A stretch of 64,000 nt of DNA from G965230065 sp965230065 (GCA_965230065.1 OZ245942.1:1-64000); one strand, 5' to 3'. Counted from the stretch's first letter, positions 1-9,688 are shown. The notes: generated from the letters alone by a model not told the origin. Numbers and translations are program-made.

Positions 1-1277
1 TAGGGATTATCTTTGGTGTAGCAGCTGTTATTGCTATGCTGGCCATTGGTGCCGGGGCACAACAGGAAATTCTGGAACAAATCAAACTGGTCGGGGTGAA
101 TAATATCGTAATTTCCCCAGTGGTTGAACAAACGGAAGGCTCTGTAGAAGATGGTGATGGACAAGCACGTGAGAAAAAGAAATTTTCACCGGGCCTGACT
201 CTCCATGATGCTCAGACTATCAATGAGATCATTCCGGGTATTGCAAGAATCAGCCCCGAAATACTGTTAGAAACTAATATTATCAAGAATGGCGTTCGCC
301 GTTCAGCTAAATTAGTAGGGGTTAGTAATACTTATTTTGCCTTATCCAGTTTTGAGCTCGAAGTAGGTGAGTATTTTTCTGAAATCCACATGCGTGACGG
401 TGATCGCGTGTGTATCATCGGTAAAGAGGTAGAAACTAAATTCTTTAGTGAAGAGAGTCCACTGGGCAAGAAAATCAAGGTAGGAAGCCAGTGGTTGCGT
501 GTAATCGGTGTGTTGAAAAGAAGGTTTATTTCAGATGAATTCAAAGCCAACCTGGGACTGCGCAATTTCAATATGGACGTGTATACTCCCATCAATACGG
601 TGCTGATCCGGTATAGGAACAGGGCATCTGTTACGAGTACCGACATAGCACTTGCCCAACAGCAAAATAATGGAAACGGAAATGGAGACAGCCAGGCCAT
701 TGACCAAATTCAGGAAAACAGGAACTACCATCAGTTAGACAGGCTGGTAGTACAAACTTCAACTACCGAACGGCTCTCTAACACAGCCGAGATAATTTCT
801 CGCATGCTCAAAAGACGGCATTATGAAGTAGTAGATTTTGAAGTAACCATTCCGGAATTATTGCTGAAACAACAACAGCAAACCAAGAAAATTTTCAATA
901 TTGTATTGGGTGCTTTGGCCGGAATTTCACTTTTAGTAGGAGGTATCGGTATTATGAATATTATGCTGGCCTCGGTGATGGAGCGGATTAAAGAAATTGG
1001 GTTGCGTATGGCTGTAGGGGCTAAGCAGTCAGATATTGTCACACAGTTTCTGTTTGAAGCCATGCTTATCAGTATTGTGGGTGGATTGATTGGTATTGTG
1101 TTAGGGATGGTCATTGCTGCTGTCATTTCCCGCATTGCAGAAATCCCCACGATCATCACCTTAAGTTCAGTACTTTTATCTTTTGGGGTAGCCGCCACCG
1201 TAGGTCTTATATTTGGTATTACCCCTGCACGTAAAGCTGCAAGTCAAAACCCAATAAACTCCCTCAGATATGAATAA
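1..1277 (+). CDS. MacB/FtsX-type ABC transporter permease, 5' end outside window
   Basis: Inner-membrane permease of a MacB-like exporter. The reading frame is open from the first bases, and codons before the first in-frame ATG (position 36) encode GIIFGVAAVIAMLAIG, typical of the first MacB membrane segment, so the gene starts upstream. A periplasmic core (residues about 20-270 counted from that ATG) is followed by an FtsX domain with three hydrophobic segments; MNIMLASVMERIKEIGLRMA is characteristic of the family. The stop overlaps the ATG of the TolC-like gene by 8 bases, which fits a MacB-TolC efflux operon. The ATPase gene is not in the window. The substrate cannot be told. Confidence 0.9.
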   Translation, partial: GIIFGVAAVIAMLAIGAGAQQEILEQIKLVGVNNIVISPVVEQTEGSVEDGDGQAREKKKFSPGLTLHDAQTINEIIPGIARISPEILLETNIIKNGVRRSAKLVGVSNTYFALSSFELEVGEYFSEIHMRDGDRVCIIGKEVETKFFSEESPLGKKIKVGSQWLRVIGVLKRRFISDEFKANLGLRNFNMDVYTPINTVLIRYRNRASVTSTDIALAQQQNNGNGNGDSQAIDQIQENRNYHQLDRLVVQTSTTERLSNTAEIISRMLKRRHYEVVDFEVTIPELLLKQQQQTKKIFNIVLGALAGISLLVGGIGIMNIMLASVMERIKEIGLRMAVGAKQSDIVTQFLFEAMLISIVGGLIGIVLGMVIAAVISRIAEIPTIITLSSVLLSFGVAATVGLIFGITPARKAASQNPINSLRYE

Positions 1278-2751
1278 AACCTTGTTATGCACATTCATTA
1301 CCCTTTTATTATTTCTTTCAGCACAAGCCCAGGACACCCCGCAGCCCCTCATCAAGCTTACACTTGAAGAGGTAGTGCAAAAAGCCAAAGCGCAGTCTAC
1401 AGCCGCTCTGGCAGCAGAAACAAGGAAAGAGCGTTCTTACTGGTTTTACCGTTCATACCTTTCCGATTACAAACCCCAGTTGGTATTAAGTGGGCAGCTT
1501 CCTGATTTTACCCGGAATTTTGAGCCTATCACCCAGGAAGACGGAAGCATCATTTACCAACCTGTAATACAAAACAATACAAGCCTGAACCTCAGTGCTG
1601 TACAGTCCATCGGGTATACGGGCACCGAGCTGTTTGTACGCTCTTCCGTTTTTAGGTTTGATGATTTTGAAAGGAATCAAACCCGGTACAGTGGCAATCC
1701 GGTGGTAATTGGCATTAACCAACCTTTGTTCCGGTACAACGGTTTGCGCTGGAACCGGATCATAGAGCCTTTGCGGTATGAAGAATCACAAAAAGAATAT
1801 GTGGAGGAACTGGAGCAAATTGCGGTTACTGCCACCGATCGGTTTTTTGATCTTTTACTGGCACAAGTAAGCCTCGAAAATGCCCAGAAAAACGTGGCAA
1901 ACAACGATACTATTTACAGGATTTCGCAAGGCCGGTACAACCTGGGGAAAATTGCGGAAAACGAACTGCTACAAACCGAACTTAACCTGATGACCTCCAG
2001 GCAGGAAGTGGCACAGGCTGAGCTTGATGTAGAAACCAGTACCTTACGGCTCAAGTCTTTTATCGGTTTCAATGAGAGTCAGGGTATCAGTTTGGTATTG
2101 CCCAATGAAATTCCTGACTTTCACGTAGAGGAAGAAGATGCATTGGCGCAGGCACGGAAAAACCGCTCTGATATGGTAAGTTATGAAAGACGTTTGAAAG
2201 AGGCTGAGGCTGATGTAGCTCAGGAAAGAGGAAATACGGGGCTGAATGCCGATTTGCAGGCTACCTTTGGGTTTACCAACCGGGCTGATAGTTTTTCAGA
2301 ACTATATGCAAACCCTGAAGACCAGCAAACCATCAATATTGGTTTTTTCTTTCCTATTATGGACTGGGGGCGGCAAAAATCAAGGGTAAAAACTGCTGAA
2401 GCCTATCAGGAACTGGAGCAGTATGTGGTGGCCCAGGAGCGTATTAATTTTGAACAGGAAGTACTAACGAAAGTCAGAACTTTCAAAATGCTAAGGAACC
2501 GGGTAGCTATTTCTGAAGTAGCCGATGACATTGCCGGGCGAAGCTATAATATTGCCTATAACCGTTATCTCATTGGTAAAATCAGCATTACGGACTTAGA
2601 TCGTTCAATGGATGATAAAGACAGTGGGCGCACCCAGTATATCCAATCTTTGGCTGAATTTTGGCAAGCTTATTACGAGCTTCGGCAACTTACCCTGTAT
2701 AACTTTGAGGAAGACCAGATTTTAATTGAAAATATTGACCCGGGACGGTAG
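1270..2751 (+). CDS. TolC-family outer membrane efflux protein
   Basis: The protein has 493 residues with a signal peptide (cleavage expected after about residue 20, ending SAQAQ). It has two long amphipathic helical halves typical of outer-membrane efflux proteins, with a repeat pattern around residues 190-250 and 400-470. It should form the outer-membrane exit duct for the permease encoded just before it; the 8-base overlap implies translational coupling. It is a divergent Bacteroidota version: the conserved inner helices are recognisable but the substrate is unknown. Confidence 0.85.
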   Translation: MNKTLLCTFITLLLFLSAQAQDTPQPLIKLTLEEVVQKAKAQSTAALAAETRKERSYWFYRSYLSDYKPQLVLSGQLPDFTRNFEPITQEDGSIIYQPVIQNNTSLNLSAVQSIGYTGTELFVRSSVFRFDDFERNQTRYSGNPVVIGINQPLFRYNGLRWNRIIEPLRYEESQKEYVEELEQIAVTATDRFFDLLLAQVSLENAQKNVANNDTIYRISQGRYNLGKIAENELLQTELNLMTSRQEVAQAELDVETSTLRLKSFIGFNESQGISLVLPNEIPDFHVEEEDALAQARKNRSDMVSYERRLKEAEADVAQERGNTGLNADLQATFGFTNRADSFSELYANPEDQQTINIGFFFPIMDWGRQKSRVKTAEAYQELEQYVVAQERINFEQEVLTKVRTFKMLRNRVAISEVADDIAGRSYNIAYNRYLIGKISITDLDRSMDDKDSGRTQYIQSLAEFWQAYYELRQLTLYNFEEDQILIENIDPGR

Positions 2752-2764
2752 TTTTTAGGGCAAG

Positions 2765-2818
2765 GGGCAGAGCGCAAAGGGCATGGAGATAATTCACTAT
2801 GCCCTTTGCGCTCTGCCC
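2765..2818. terminator. bidirectional hairpin between convergent genes
   Basis: A 20-base arm at 2765-2784 is perfectly complementary to 2799-2818, with a 14-base loop. It lies between the convergent TolC-like and CDF genes and probably ends both transcripts. There is no long T-run, so it may instead be a dispersed palindrome used as a terminator. Confidence 0.6.
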
Positions 2819-2827
2819 TTCGGCCAC

Positions 2828-3766
2828 CTAAACATCTTTCCGTGTAAGGCCAAATTTTTCTCCTTTCTCTACATTGCCCAGGGGTTCAATGTGTACCATA
2901 ATATCATATACATTTCGGATATTATGCTTGATGCTGTTCTCCACCGCTTCCCCAATTTCATGTGCTTCCAATACATTGAGATGCCCGTCTACTTCAATAT
3001 CCAGGTCTATCATATACATATGAGCCATTTTGCGGATGCGGGTACGGTGTGGGTTATGCGCACCTGGTACGGACTTTACGGCTTCAAAAATCTTTTTGTA
3101 TAGCGTAGTGTCATTTACCCCATCCATAAGCTCGCGGCTGGTTTCCATAAAAATCCCAAAGCCCGTGCCCATAATCCACAAACTCACCATAATGGTCATG
3201 AAGGGGTCAATCCAGGGGATTTTGAGATAAATGGCAAGCAATAACCCAAGAAGTACTGAGATAGAAAGCACAGTGTCGGTTTGCATGTTTTTCGCATTGG
3301 CGAGCAGCATACTGCTTTGTGTGCTTTTTGCCTGTCGGTGTACCCACCAGGTGAGTAAAAGTTTTCCGGCTACAGAACCCAGCGTAATGTAAATAGCTAG
3401 TGAAGAGGGAATGAGCTGGGTTTGTTCATTAAAAAAACTACCGATACTCATCAATAGCAACTGCGCCCCGGCAAAAAATATAACGAAAGCCAGCAGCTTG
3501 GAGGCAATGGTTTCGGCCCTGTCGTACCCATAAGGGTATTTTGCAGAAGGTGGTTTGGCAATAATGCGTGCCGCCACCAGGATAACGATAAAGGAAGCAA
3601 TGTCAGAGGTGGTATCTATTCCATCGCCCATTACAGCCCAACTGTTGGCTAAAAACCCACCGGATATTTTAACGAAGGCAAGTAAGGCATTACCAGCGAT
3701 GCCTATCCACGCTGCCCTGATGATATTTTTTGTACGAGTGTCCAATACTTTTTTTTCTGACGGCAA
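2828..3766 (-). CDS. cation diffusion facilitator (CDF) family metal exporter
   Basis: This 312-residue inner-membrane protein exports divalent metal such as Zn, Fe or Mn in exchange for protons. About six hydrophobic segments fill residues 10-220. The paired metal-site motif GDGIDTTSDIASF (near residues 47-60) and YGYDRAETIASKLLAF match the CDF core, and a cytoplasmic C-terminal domain follows (residues about 220-312, with histidines in HNPHRTRIRKMAHMY). The length is normal for the family. It is a single gene, convergent with the efflux operon. The metal cannot be decided from sequence. Confidence 0.88.
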   Translation of the reverse strand: MPSEKKVLDTRTKNIIRAAWIGIAGNALLAFVKISGGFLANSWAVMGDGIDTTSDIASFIVILVAARIIAKPPSAKYPYGYDRAETIASKLLAFVIFFAGAQLLLMSIGSFFNEQTQLIPSSLAIYITLGSVAGKLLLTWWVHRQAKSTQSSMLLANAKNMQTDTVLSISVLLGLLLAIYLKIPWIDPFMTIMVSLWIMGTGFGIFMETSRELMDGVNDTTLYKKIFEAVKSVPGAHNPHRTRIRKMAHMYMIDLDIEVDGHLNVLEAHEIGEAVENSIKHNIRNVYDIMVHIEPLGNVEKGEKFGLTRKDV

Positions 3767-3855
3767 AGGTAATGCATAGTATTAGTATGCTTTCAAATCT
3801 TGAACGGGAATACGAATAAGTATTTCGCTAAATTTTCTAGAAAGAATTATTCGTC

Positions 3856-3863
3856 TACCTTTG
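3856..3863 (+). promoter_or_regulatory. Bacteroidota -7 box upstream of superoxide dismutase
   Basis: TACCTTTG matches the Bacteroidota TAnnTTTG -7 consensus, about 115 bases before the chosen start codon. No clear TTG -33 element is visible, so the call is tentative. It would give a 5' leader of roughly 105 bases. Confidence 0.4.
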
Positions 3864-3977
3864 TAAGACAACTTTAACCTGAAAAAATCCGTGTTATTTA
3901 ATAGCAAGAGTACAAACTCAAATACGGATTTTGAGTTTTTTTTAATTAATTTTTCTAACCTTAAACAACATAAACTA

Positions 3978-4583
3978 ATGGCATTCGAACTACCTAAATT
4001 ACCCTATGCTTACGACGCATTAGAACCGCATATTGATGCCCAAACCATGGAAATCCACCATTCTAAACACCACGGTGGCTACGTTTCCAAACTAAATGCT
4101 GCACTTGAGGGAAAACCCGAAGCAAATTCTTCATTAGAAGACCTGATGAAAAAAGCAGGCAGCCTTGGTACCGGCGTGCGCAACAATGGCGGTGGTCATT
4201 ATAACCACTCATTGTTCTGGTCTGTACTTTCTGGTGATGGTGGCGGGCAACCTTCCGGAGAACTGGCTTCGGCTATAGACAGCGCCTTTGGTTCTTTTGA
4301 CAAATTCAAAGAAGAGTTTGCCAATGCAGCCGCTACCCGCTTTGGTTCGGGTTGGGCATGGCTTATTGTAGCTGATGGACAACTGAAGGTAACTTCTACA
4401 CCCAATCAGGACAATCCGGTGATGGATGTGGCCGAAGTAAAAGGTACGCCCATCCTCGGCCTTGATGTGTGGGAGCACGCATATTACCTGAAATATCAGA
4501 ACAAGCGCCCTGAGTACATTTCTTCTTTCTGGAATGTAGTTAACTGGGATGCCGTGGCAGAAAAATTTGCAGCGGCTAAGTAA
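3978..4583 (+). CDS. sodA: iron/manganese superoxide dismutase
   Basis: This 201-residue enzyme converts superoxide to hydrogen peroxide and oxygen. Metal ligands are visible: H27 in MEIHHSKHH, a His in GGGHYNHSLFW, and Asp and His in DVWEHAYYLKY. The start at 3978 (MAFELPKLPYAYDAL) was chosen because it aligns with the usual family N-terminus; the frame stays open 29 codons upstream, but that stretch is Lys/Asn/Phe-rich and unlike any SOD. It is monocistronic, with its own -7 box and a terminator. Whether it uses Fe or Mn is not settled; the symbol is by family similarity. Confidence 0.95.
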   Translation: MAFELPKLPYAYDALEPHIDAQTMEIHHSKHHGGYVSKLNAALEGKPEANSSLEDLMKKAGSLGTGVRNNGGGHYNHSLFWSVLSGDGGGQPSGELASAIDSAFGSFDKFKEEFANAAATRFGSGWAWLIVADGQLKVTSTPNQDNPVMDVAEVKGTPILGLDVWEHAYYLKYQNKRPEYISSFWNVVNWDAVAEKFAAAK

Positions 4584-4595
4584 GTAAAACCATTT

Positions 4596-4624
4596 TGTAG
4601 GCCGGTTCGGTGAACCGGCTTACA
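4596..4624. repeat. short palindrome, family copy also at 29089
   Basis: TGTAGGCCGGTTCGGTGAAC and the following complementary bases form a near-perfect palindrome. The same architecture (TGTAGG, CGGTTCG, GAACCG, TTAC) recurs at 29089-29118, so this is a dispersed REP-like element rather than a gene-specific site. Confidence 0.6.
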
Positions 4625-4631
4625 CCTAATC

Positions 4632-4680
4632 AGTGCCGGATACATATGAGCATGTAACATATAGTGTCTGGCACTTTTTT
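4632..4680 (+). terminator. rho-independent terminator after superoxide dismutase
   Basis: AGTGCCGGATACA and TGTCTGGCACT form an imperfect stem, followed directly by TTTTTT. It sits between the convergent SOD and porin genes. Confidence 0.7.
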
Positions 4681-4691
4681 ATCAACTGTAC

Positions 4692-6677
4692 CTAATCAAA
4701 AAACGGCCAGGAAATACCCATATCCACAAATGTCCGTTGTTGGCCTGTATAAATGGGTGTAGTAAAGTACCCCTCCAGGTCTCCAAGCCCTTCGTTAATT
4801 TGCGGGATTTTTACGTATACTCTTGCCCGCCTCACTTTTAGTGCAAAAAAGAAATCTACCAAAAAATAACTGGGCACCTCGAAAGCATCCTGCACAAAAA
4901 ACTGCTGCGTGGCTACATCATAATCATATGCATAGTAAGCTGTGCGATAGTGGGTGTCAACTCCAGTTTCCAAGATAATTTTTCCATCCATAAATACCCG
5001 GCTGTAATATAGCTTGGTGTTGATAAACAATCCGGGCATACTGAAAGCTTCGGAAGCTTTGCCCGTTACTGTTGTATACATGACTTTGCTCCGTAAACGC
5101 AAATATTTAAAAAAATCCAGGCCAATATCCACACCGGGCGAAAGTATTTGTGCAGAGCCCGAAGCCTGTACCGGAAAAGCCTGGCGGCTGCCCGGAATGG
5201 TATCCCTCATAAAGTAAACAGGGCGGTGCACATTCGTGATGCTCAAAAAAGGCCGCAATGAAAGCGAGGAAATATTGACTTTCAGCGCGCCTGCAATCTG
5301 GTCTGAGGCCGTGGGGGCAAAATCATTATCAAACCAAAAGTTATGGTTGCCCCAATAAGTGCGTTCCAGATAAGAAGGCAAAGAACGGGTGCGTTGGTAA
5401 GAAGCATCTACCAACGGGCTTTCAAATACTCCCCTGATGCGGTGAATATCAGCCGAATTGTATTCTCCATCACCTTTGATTACAATATTATCCGTAAGGT
5501 TGTAGCGCAGGTTGAATCCCAGATATTGTTCAAAAGAAGCATATTTACCTTCAATATGATTGTAGGTAAAACGAGGAGTCCTGAATTTGTGGTAAAAACC
5601 ATAAAACAAATTGCCCAATTCCCCCTTAATACCCGCCTCGTTTTCTACTACTGTAAACTTTGTTTCATCATAAGTACTGTCGGTACTCAGGAGCATGCGT
5701 TTAAAGTAAACCGAATCGTCAGGACTTAATTCATTATAATCAAAAATATTAGTTTGTGCGCCCCTGTCCAGAGCGTGGTATACCTGCAAATGTTTTGAAA
5801 ATGCATATTGGTGATAGAGATGAATATTGTTGCGGCGCTCCCGGCTGAAGGCGTCCCTCAGCCATATCAGGGCATCCTCGTAACGGAACAAATCTTCCAG
5901 TTCATCCCCTTCTTCCTCTATAATTCCACCCGATTCCTCCACATTGTGGTTGAGGATAGAAAAGTTAGTCATGATTTGGTATTTGGGCATACCCGCGCTG
6001 TTTTGCGCCTGTGTTCGAAAGTGTGTAAAAACAGTAATAGCATCCGAAGAAGTTTGGGTATCGCCGCGGCTTTGTTGCGCTCCCAGTTGCTTATCGGCCC
6101 GGCGGCGTACGTAATTGGCACCCACGTTCCAATCGGGGGTAATGTTGGCCGAAAAAGTTACCCCGGCTACAGAACGGCCGTTTCCACCAAAATTCAAATA
6201 CAGGTTTGTGTGTGGCGATTGGGTATCGTAATACTTAATTTCTTCCGGCCGGGTAAAATAAGGGTCGTAGGCATTAAAGCCGGGCTTCGCCCCAATCGTT
6301 TCAGGGAAATTATAAAATACAGGATGGGTAGCTGTACCAATGTTACCTAAATCCTGCAACATATTATCGTGCTGCTCTACTACCGAAAAGTTATACACCT
6401 CATTAATCATCGTATCAATGGTATAATACGCTTCCTGGTTCAGCCTGAGGTTTTTTTCAAAAGTGTAACGGGTAGTATTGGGACCATATTGGATAGAGTC
6501 TTCTTCTTGTACTTCTTCTCCTTCTTCAGACTCTTGCTGGGATGGCGGCGTACGCTGGGTGGAGGGTAGTTGGCGTGTAGGCCGCTCCTGCCCTATTGCT
6601 GTTAACTGAAGCAGCAAAAAGGCTATTAAAAATAATACTGTATGATTTTTTGCACTACACACGGCTCGGCACATCAT
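4692..6677 (-). CDS. putative porin (Bacteroidota outer-membrane beta-barrel)
   Basis: The 661-residue protein has a hydrophobic signal segment (VLFLIAFLLLQLTAIG, residues about 15-30), a Gln/Glu/Pro-rich low-complexity stretch, then about 550 residues of alternating aromatic beta-strand pattern ending in aromatic Phe (WPFFD), typical of outer-membrane barrels. It matches what is usually annotated in Bacteroidota as putative porin; the transported solute is unknown. The ATG overlaps the lpxK stop (ATGA), so the two genes are coupled in one minus-strand transcript. Confidence 0.7.
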   Translation of the reverse strand: MMCRAVCSAKNHTVLFLIAFLLLQLTAIGQERPTRQLPSTQRTPPSQQESEEGEEVQEEDSIQYGPNTTRYTFEKNLRLNQEAYYTIDTMINEVYNFSVVEQHDNMLQDLGNIGTATHPVFYNFPETIGAKPGFNAYDPYFTRPEEIKYYDTQSPHTNLYLNFGGNGRSVAGVTFSANITPDWNVGANYVRRRADKQLGAQQSRGDTQTSSDAITVFTHFRTQAQNSAGMPKYQIMTNFSILNHNVEESGGIIEEEGDELEDLFRYEDALIWLRDAFSRERRNNIHLYHQYAFSKHLQVYHALDRGAQTNIFDYNELSPDDSVYFKRMLLSTDSTYDETKFTVVENEAGIKGELGNLFYGFYHKFRTPRFTYNHIEGKYASFEQYLGFNLRYNLTDNIVIKGDGEYNSADIHRIRGVFESPLVDASYQRTRSLPSYLERTYWGNHNFWFDNDFAPTASDQIAGALKVNISSLSLRPFLSITNVHRPVYFMRDTIPGSRQAFPVQASGSAQILSPGVDIGLDFFKYLRLRSKVMYTTVTGKASEAFSMPGLFINTKLYYSRVFMDGKIILETGVDTHYRTAYYAYDYDVATQQFFVQDAFEVPSYFLVDFFFALKVRRARVYVKIPQINEGLGDLEGYFTTPIYTGQQRTFVDMGISWPFFD

Positions 6678-7774
6678 GGGTTTTTATGAACTAAAATACT
6701 GTCTTTCACTTTTTCTTTAACGAGTTGATCAAATGCTGATTGTGATTGTAAGAAAAAGGTTTCAATGGGCAAATAATACAAAGGCATATCTTCCCATAAA
6801 TCTATTGCCAAATTTAAAAGTTTCACCTTGTCTTTTTCGGTGGTCAGGATACTAATTTCCGGGTCATGCAAGGCTTGCCAGGTTTTTTGGAGGTAAAAGA
6901 TGTCTTTCTCTGTATAACGGTGATGATCGGCATATTTCAGGTGTTTTACCAACGTAAAATGTTGTTGAACATATTCTTCAAGCGGGGCATGGTTGGCAAT
7001 GCCACTCACCAGCAATACTTTTTGGAGAGGTTGTGGTTTTTCGCTCCGGGCTGAGTGAGGAGGTAAATAGCGAATCCCGGAAAAAAATACGGGAACGCCT
7101 TGTGATGTATATTTCCTCACGGCTTGCTCTATTGAAGCAATCCGGGTTTCCGGCAAATCGGCCGGGCATTTGCTCACAACAATCACGTCGGCACGGGCTG
7201 CTCCTGTTCTGGATTCCCGCAAGCGGCCGCCCGGCAGCACTGCGTCATGGTAAAACGGGCGGGCATATTCTGTCAGCAAAATATTGAGGTTTGTGCCAAT
7301 GGCCCGGTGCTGAAAAGCATCATCCAGCAAGATAACTTCCGTTTTGGGGCAGTGGTACAAAATTTCGGGAACGGCCACAATACGTTCTTCGCCTACCGCC
7401 ACCACCACTCCTGACGTATTAAATTTATTGTGAAATTGAAAAGGTTCGTCGCCCAGGGTTTGTGCTGTATCTTGTGAGTTGGCAAGCCTTACACCTTTGG
7501 TAGCGCGCCCGTAGCCCCGGCTCAGGATGGCAACAGGGTGTTCGTCTTTGAGTAAACGCACCAAATATTCTATCATGGGCGTTTTTCCCGTACCTCCTAC
7601 CCGCAAATTGCCTACACCAATGACATAGGGTGAAAAATGCACCGTTTTAAAAATTTGCCGATCGTACAGAAAGTTCCTGAGTGTTGTGCCCAGCCAGTAC
7701 ATGGCAGAGAAAGGTGCCAGCAATATTTTGATAACCTTCAATGAAACTCCTAAATTCGCAATACACATGAACAA
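6674..7774 (-). CDS. lpxK: tetraacyldisaccharide 4'-kinase (lipid A synthesis)
   Basis: The enzyme phosphorylates the 4' position of the lipid A disaccharide precursor at the inner membrane. An N-terminal membrane helix precedes the P-loop VGNLRVGGTGKTP (residues about 54-66). LLDDAFQHRAI, RGYGR and TEYARPF are LpxK-characteristic. At 366 residues it is of normal length. The start is uncertain: ATGs at codons 1 and 3 and a Val at codon 14 are alternatives. It is divergent from the Nif3 gene with only 15 bases between, and coupled downstream to the porin gene. Confidence 0.92.
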   Translation of the reverse strand: MFMCIANLGVSLKVIKILLAPFSAMYWLGTTLRNFLYDRQIFKTVHFSPYVIGVGNLRVGGTGKTPMIEYLVRLLKDEHPVAILSRGYGRATKGVRLANSQDTAQTLGDEPFQFHNKFNTSGVVVAVGEERIVAVPEILYHCPKTEVILLDDAFQHRAIGTNLNILLTEYARPFYHDAVLPGGRLRESRTGAARADVIVVSKCPADLPETRIASIEQAVRKYTSQGVPVFFSGIRYLPPHSARSEKPQPLQKVLLVSGIANHAPLEEYVQQHFTLVKHLKYADHHRYTEKDIFYLQKTWQALHDPEISILTTEKDKVKLLNLAIDLWEDMPLYYLPIETFFLQSQSAFDQLVKEKVKDSILVHKNP

Positions 7775-7789
7775 AACTCTGCTGCAAAT

Positions 7790-8887
7790 ATGGTGAAAAT
7801 CCGGGAAGTAACAGCCTTTTTAGAAGAAATAGCCCCACGCGATTATCAGGAAAGCTACGATAATGCCGGGCTGATTACGGGAAATCCGGATGCAGAAGTT
7901 GCAGGCGTGCTTGTAAGCCTGGATGCCATAGAAGCTGTGATAGATGAAGCTATTGAACGAGGCTGTAACCTTGTTGTAGCGCATCATCCCATTGTATTTC
8001 GGGGAATGAAAAGCCTCACCGGAAAAAACTATGTAGAGCGCACGGTCATCAAAGCCATCAAAAATGATATTGCTATTTATGCCATTCATACCAATTTGGA
8101 TAATGTATTTGAGGGCGTAAATAGAAAAATTTGCGAGAAAATCGGCTTAGAGAAACTACAAATTTTAGCCCCCAAAGCAGATACCCTGTCCAAGCTGGTT
8201 ACTTTTGTGCCCGAAGCTGATACCGATCGGGTGGTAAGTGCTTTGAGCAAGGCCGGTGCCGGGGTAATTGGCAATTACACAAAGTGCAGCTTTCAGGTAA
8301 CAGGTACGGGAACGTTTGAACCCAACGAACAGGCCAATCCGCATATAGGTGCCCAAAATCAGCTGGAAAGGGTAGCTGAGCAACGCGTAGAAATGATTTT
8401 TCCCAAGCCACTCAGTTCCCGGGTTTTACAGGCATTAAGGGCAGCGCATCCTTACGAAGATGTAGCTTACTTCCTGCATAACCTGGAAAATAAGAACCCT
8501 GAAGTTGGTGCTGGTATGATTGGGGAATTACCCGCACCCATGGAAGAGCAGGACTTTTTACAGCATCTGAAAGAAAGTATGACATTGGCATGCATCAGGC
8601 ACACCCGGTTGTTGGGAAAAAAAATTAAAAAAATAGCCGTTTGTGGAGGGGCCGGCAGCTTCTTGTTAGGTCATGCCATGCGCCAGGGAGCCGATGTATT
8701 TGTAACAGCCGATTACAAATACCATGAATTTTTTGATGCCGATGGTAACATCATCATTGCCGATATTGGGCATTATGAGAGTGAGGTATATACGAAAGAA
8801 TTATTGGGCGACTTATTATCCAAAAAATTTGTTACCTTTGCGGTTCATTTGGCAAAAACCGTTACCAATCCAGTATTTTATTTTTAG
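7790..8887 (+). CDS. Nif3-like dinuclear metal centre protein
   Basis: The 365-residue protein belongs to the Nif3/YbgI/YqfO family, which forms hexamers with a two-metal site; the biological role remains unclear (a GTP cyclohydrolase I type 2 label is often attached). Metal ligands are visible in VVAHHPIVFRGMKSLTG near residues 62-78 and DIGHYESEVYTKELL near residues 325-339. The middle part (about 130-235) is the extra alpha/beta insert of the long YqfO-type subfamily. It is 9 bases upstream of the coiled-coil gene, a conserved Bacteroidota pairing. Confidence 0.88.
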   Translation: MVKIREVTAFLEEIAPRDYQESYDNAGLITGNPDAEVAGVLVSLDAIEAVIDEAIERGCNLVVAHHPIVFRGMKSLTGKNYVERTVIKAIKNDIAIYAIHTNLDNVFEGVNRKICEKIGLEKLQILAPKADTLSKLVTFVPEADTDRVVSALSKAGAGVIGNYTKCSFQVTGTGTFEPNEQANPHIGAQNQLERVAEQRVEMIFPKPLSSRVLQALRAAHPYEDVAYFLHNLENKNPEVGAGMIGELPAPMEEQDFLQHLKESMTLACIRHTRLLGKKIKKIAVCGGAGSFLLGHAMRQGADVFVTADYKYHEFFDADGNIIIADIGHYESEVYTKELLGDLLSKKFVTFAVHLAKTVTNPVFYF

Positions 8888-8896
8888 ATTTGTTAT

Positions 8897-9688
8897 ATGG
8901 AAAAGACAGCAGCGCAACAAACTGTAGCAGAAAAGTTAGAAGCTTTGATGACCTTACAAAAGATAGACACAAAGCTTGATGAAATTAAAAAAGTGAGAGG
9001 GGTTTTACCCGAAGAGGTAAGCGATTTGGAAGATGAGATTGCCGGTTATCAAACCAGGCTCGATAAGTTTGGGAGTGAGGTAGAAGAATTAGAAAATGAA
9101 ATACAAAAGAACAAAACCGGCATTAAAGATTCTGAGAACCTTATCAAGAAATATGAGGAGCAGCAGATGAATGTGCGGAACAATCGGGAGTATGACGCTA
9201 TTACCAAGGAAGTAGAATTGCAACAACTGGAAATTCAAATTTCTGAGAAGAGGATCAAAGAAGCTTATGCAAAAATAGAGAATAAGAAAGAAGAAATAGA
9301 AGTGACCAAATCACTGATAGATCAAAGAAGCCAGGATTTGGAAAGCAAGCGGGAAGAGCTGGATAAAATTATCTCTGAAAGCCAGGATGAAGAAGAGGCT
9401 TTGATGAAGAAAAGAAGTGATGCAAAAAAAGATATAGAAGATAAACTGTTACGATATTACGAAAAACTCAGGGCCAGTCTTTCTAACGGATTAGCCGTGG
9501 TTTCGGTGAAGCGGGGCGCTGCCGAAGGTTGTAATATTGTAATCCCCCCCCAAAGAATTGTGGAGATAAAAGAAAAGAAAAGAATCATCTTTGATGAATA
9601 TTCAGGCAGAATCCTGGCTGATGTGGAAATAGAGGAAGAACCAGAAGAAGCCCCCAAACCCAAGCGGGGAAGGCGGAAAAAAGCCTAA
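8897..9688 (+). CDS. coiled-coil zinc-ribbon family protein with degenerate ribbon
   Basis: The 263-residue protein has a long coiled-coil hairpin (residues about 10-180, very rich in Glu/Lys) followed by the remnant of a C4 zinc ribbon (about 200-245) and a basic tail. The family normally carries two Cys pairs around IPPQR and before GRIL. Here the first pair is AAEGC and the second is FDEYSGRIL, so only one of four cysteines remains and zinc binding is doubtful. It probably acts as a nucleic-acid-associated coiled coil; the function is not established. It is transcribed with the Nif3 gene. Confidence 0.8.
   Translation: MEKTAAQQTVAEKLEALMTLQKIDTKLDEIKKVRGVLPEEVSDLEDEIAGYQTRLDKFGSEVEELENEIQKNKTGIKDSENLIKKYEEQQMNVRNNREYDAITKEVELQQLEIQISEKRIKEAYAKIENKKEEIEVTKSLIDQRSQDLESKREELDKIISESQDEEEALMKKRSDAKKDIEDKLLRYYEKLRASLSNGLAVVSVKRGAAEGCNIVIPPQRIVEIKEKKRIIFDEYSGRILADVEIEEEPEEAPKPKRGRRKKA

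Noticed and set aside
2783..3103. 106-codon frame antisense to the CDF transporter
   Set aside because: It overlaps a clear CDF coding region on the other strand; its sequence is antisense shadow.
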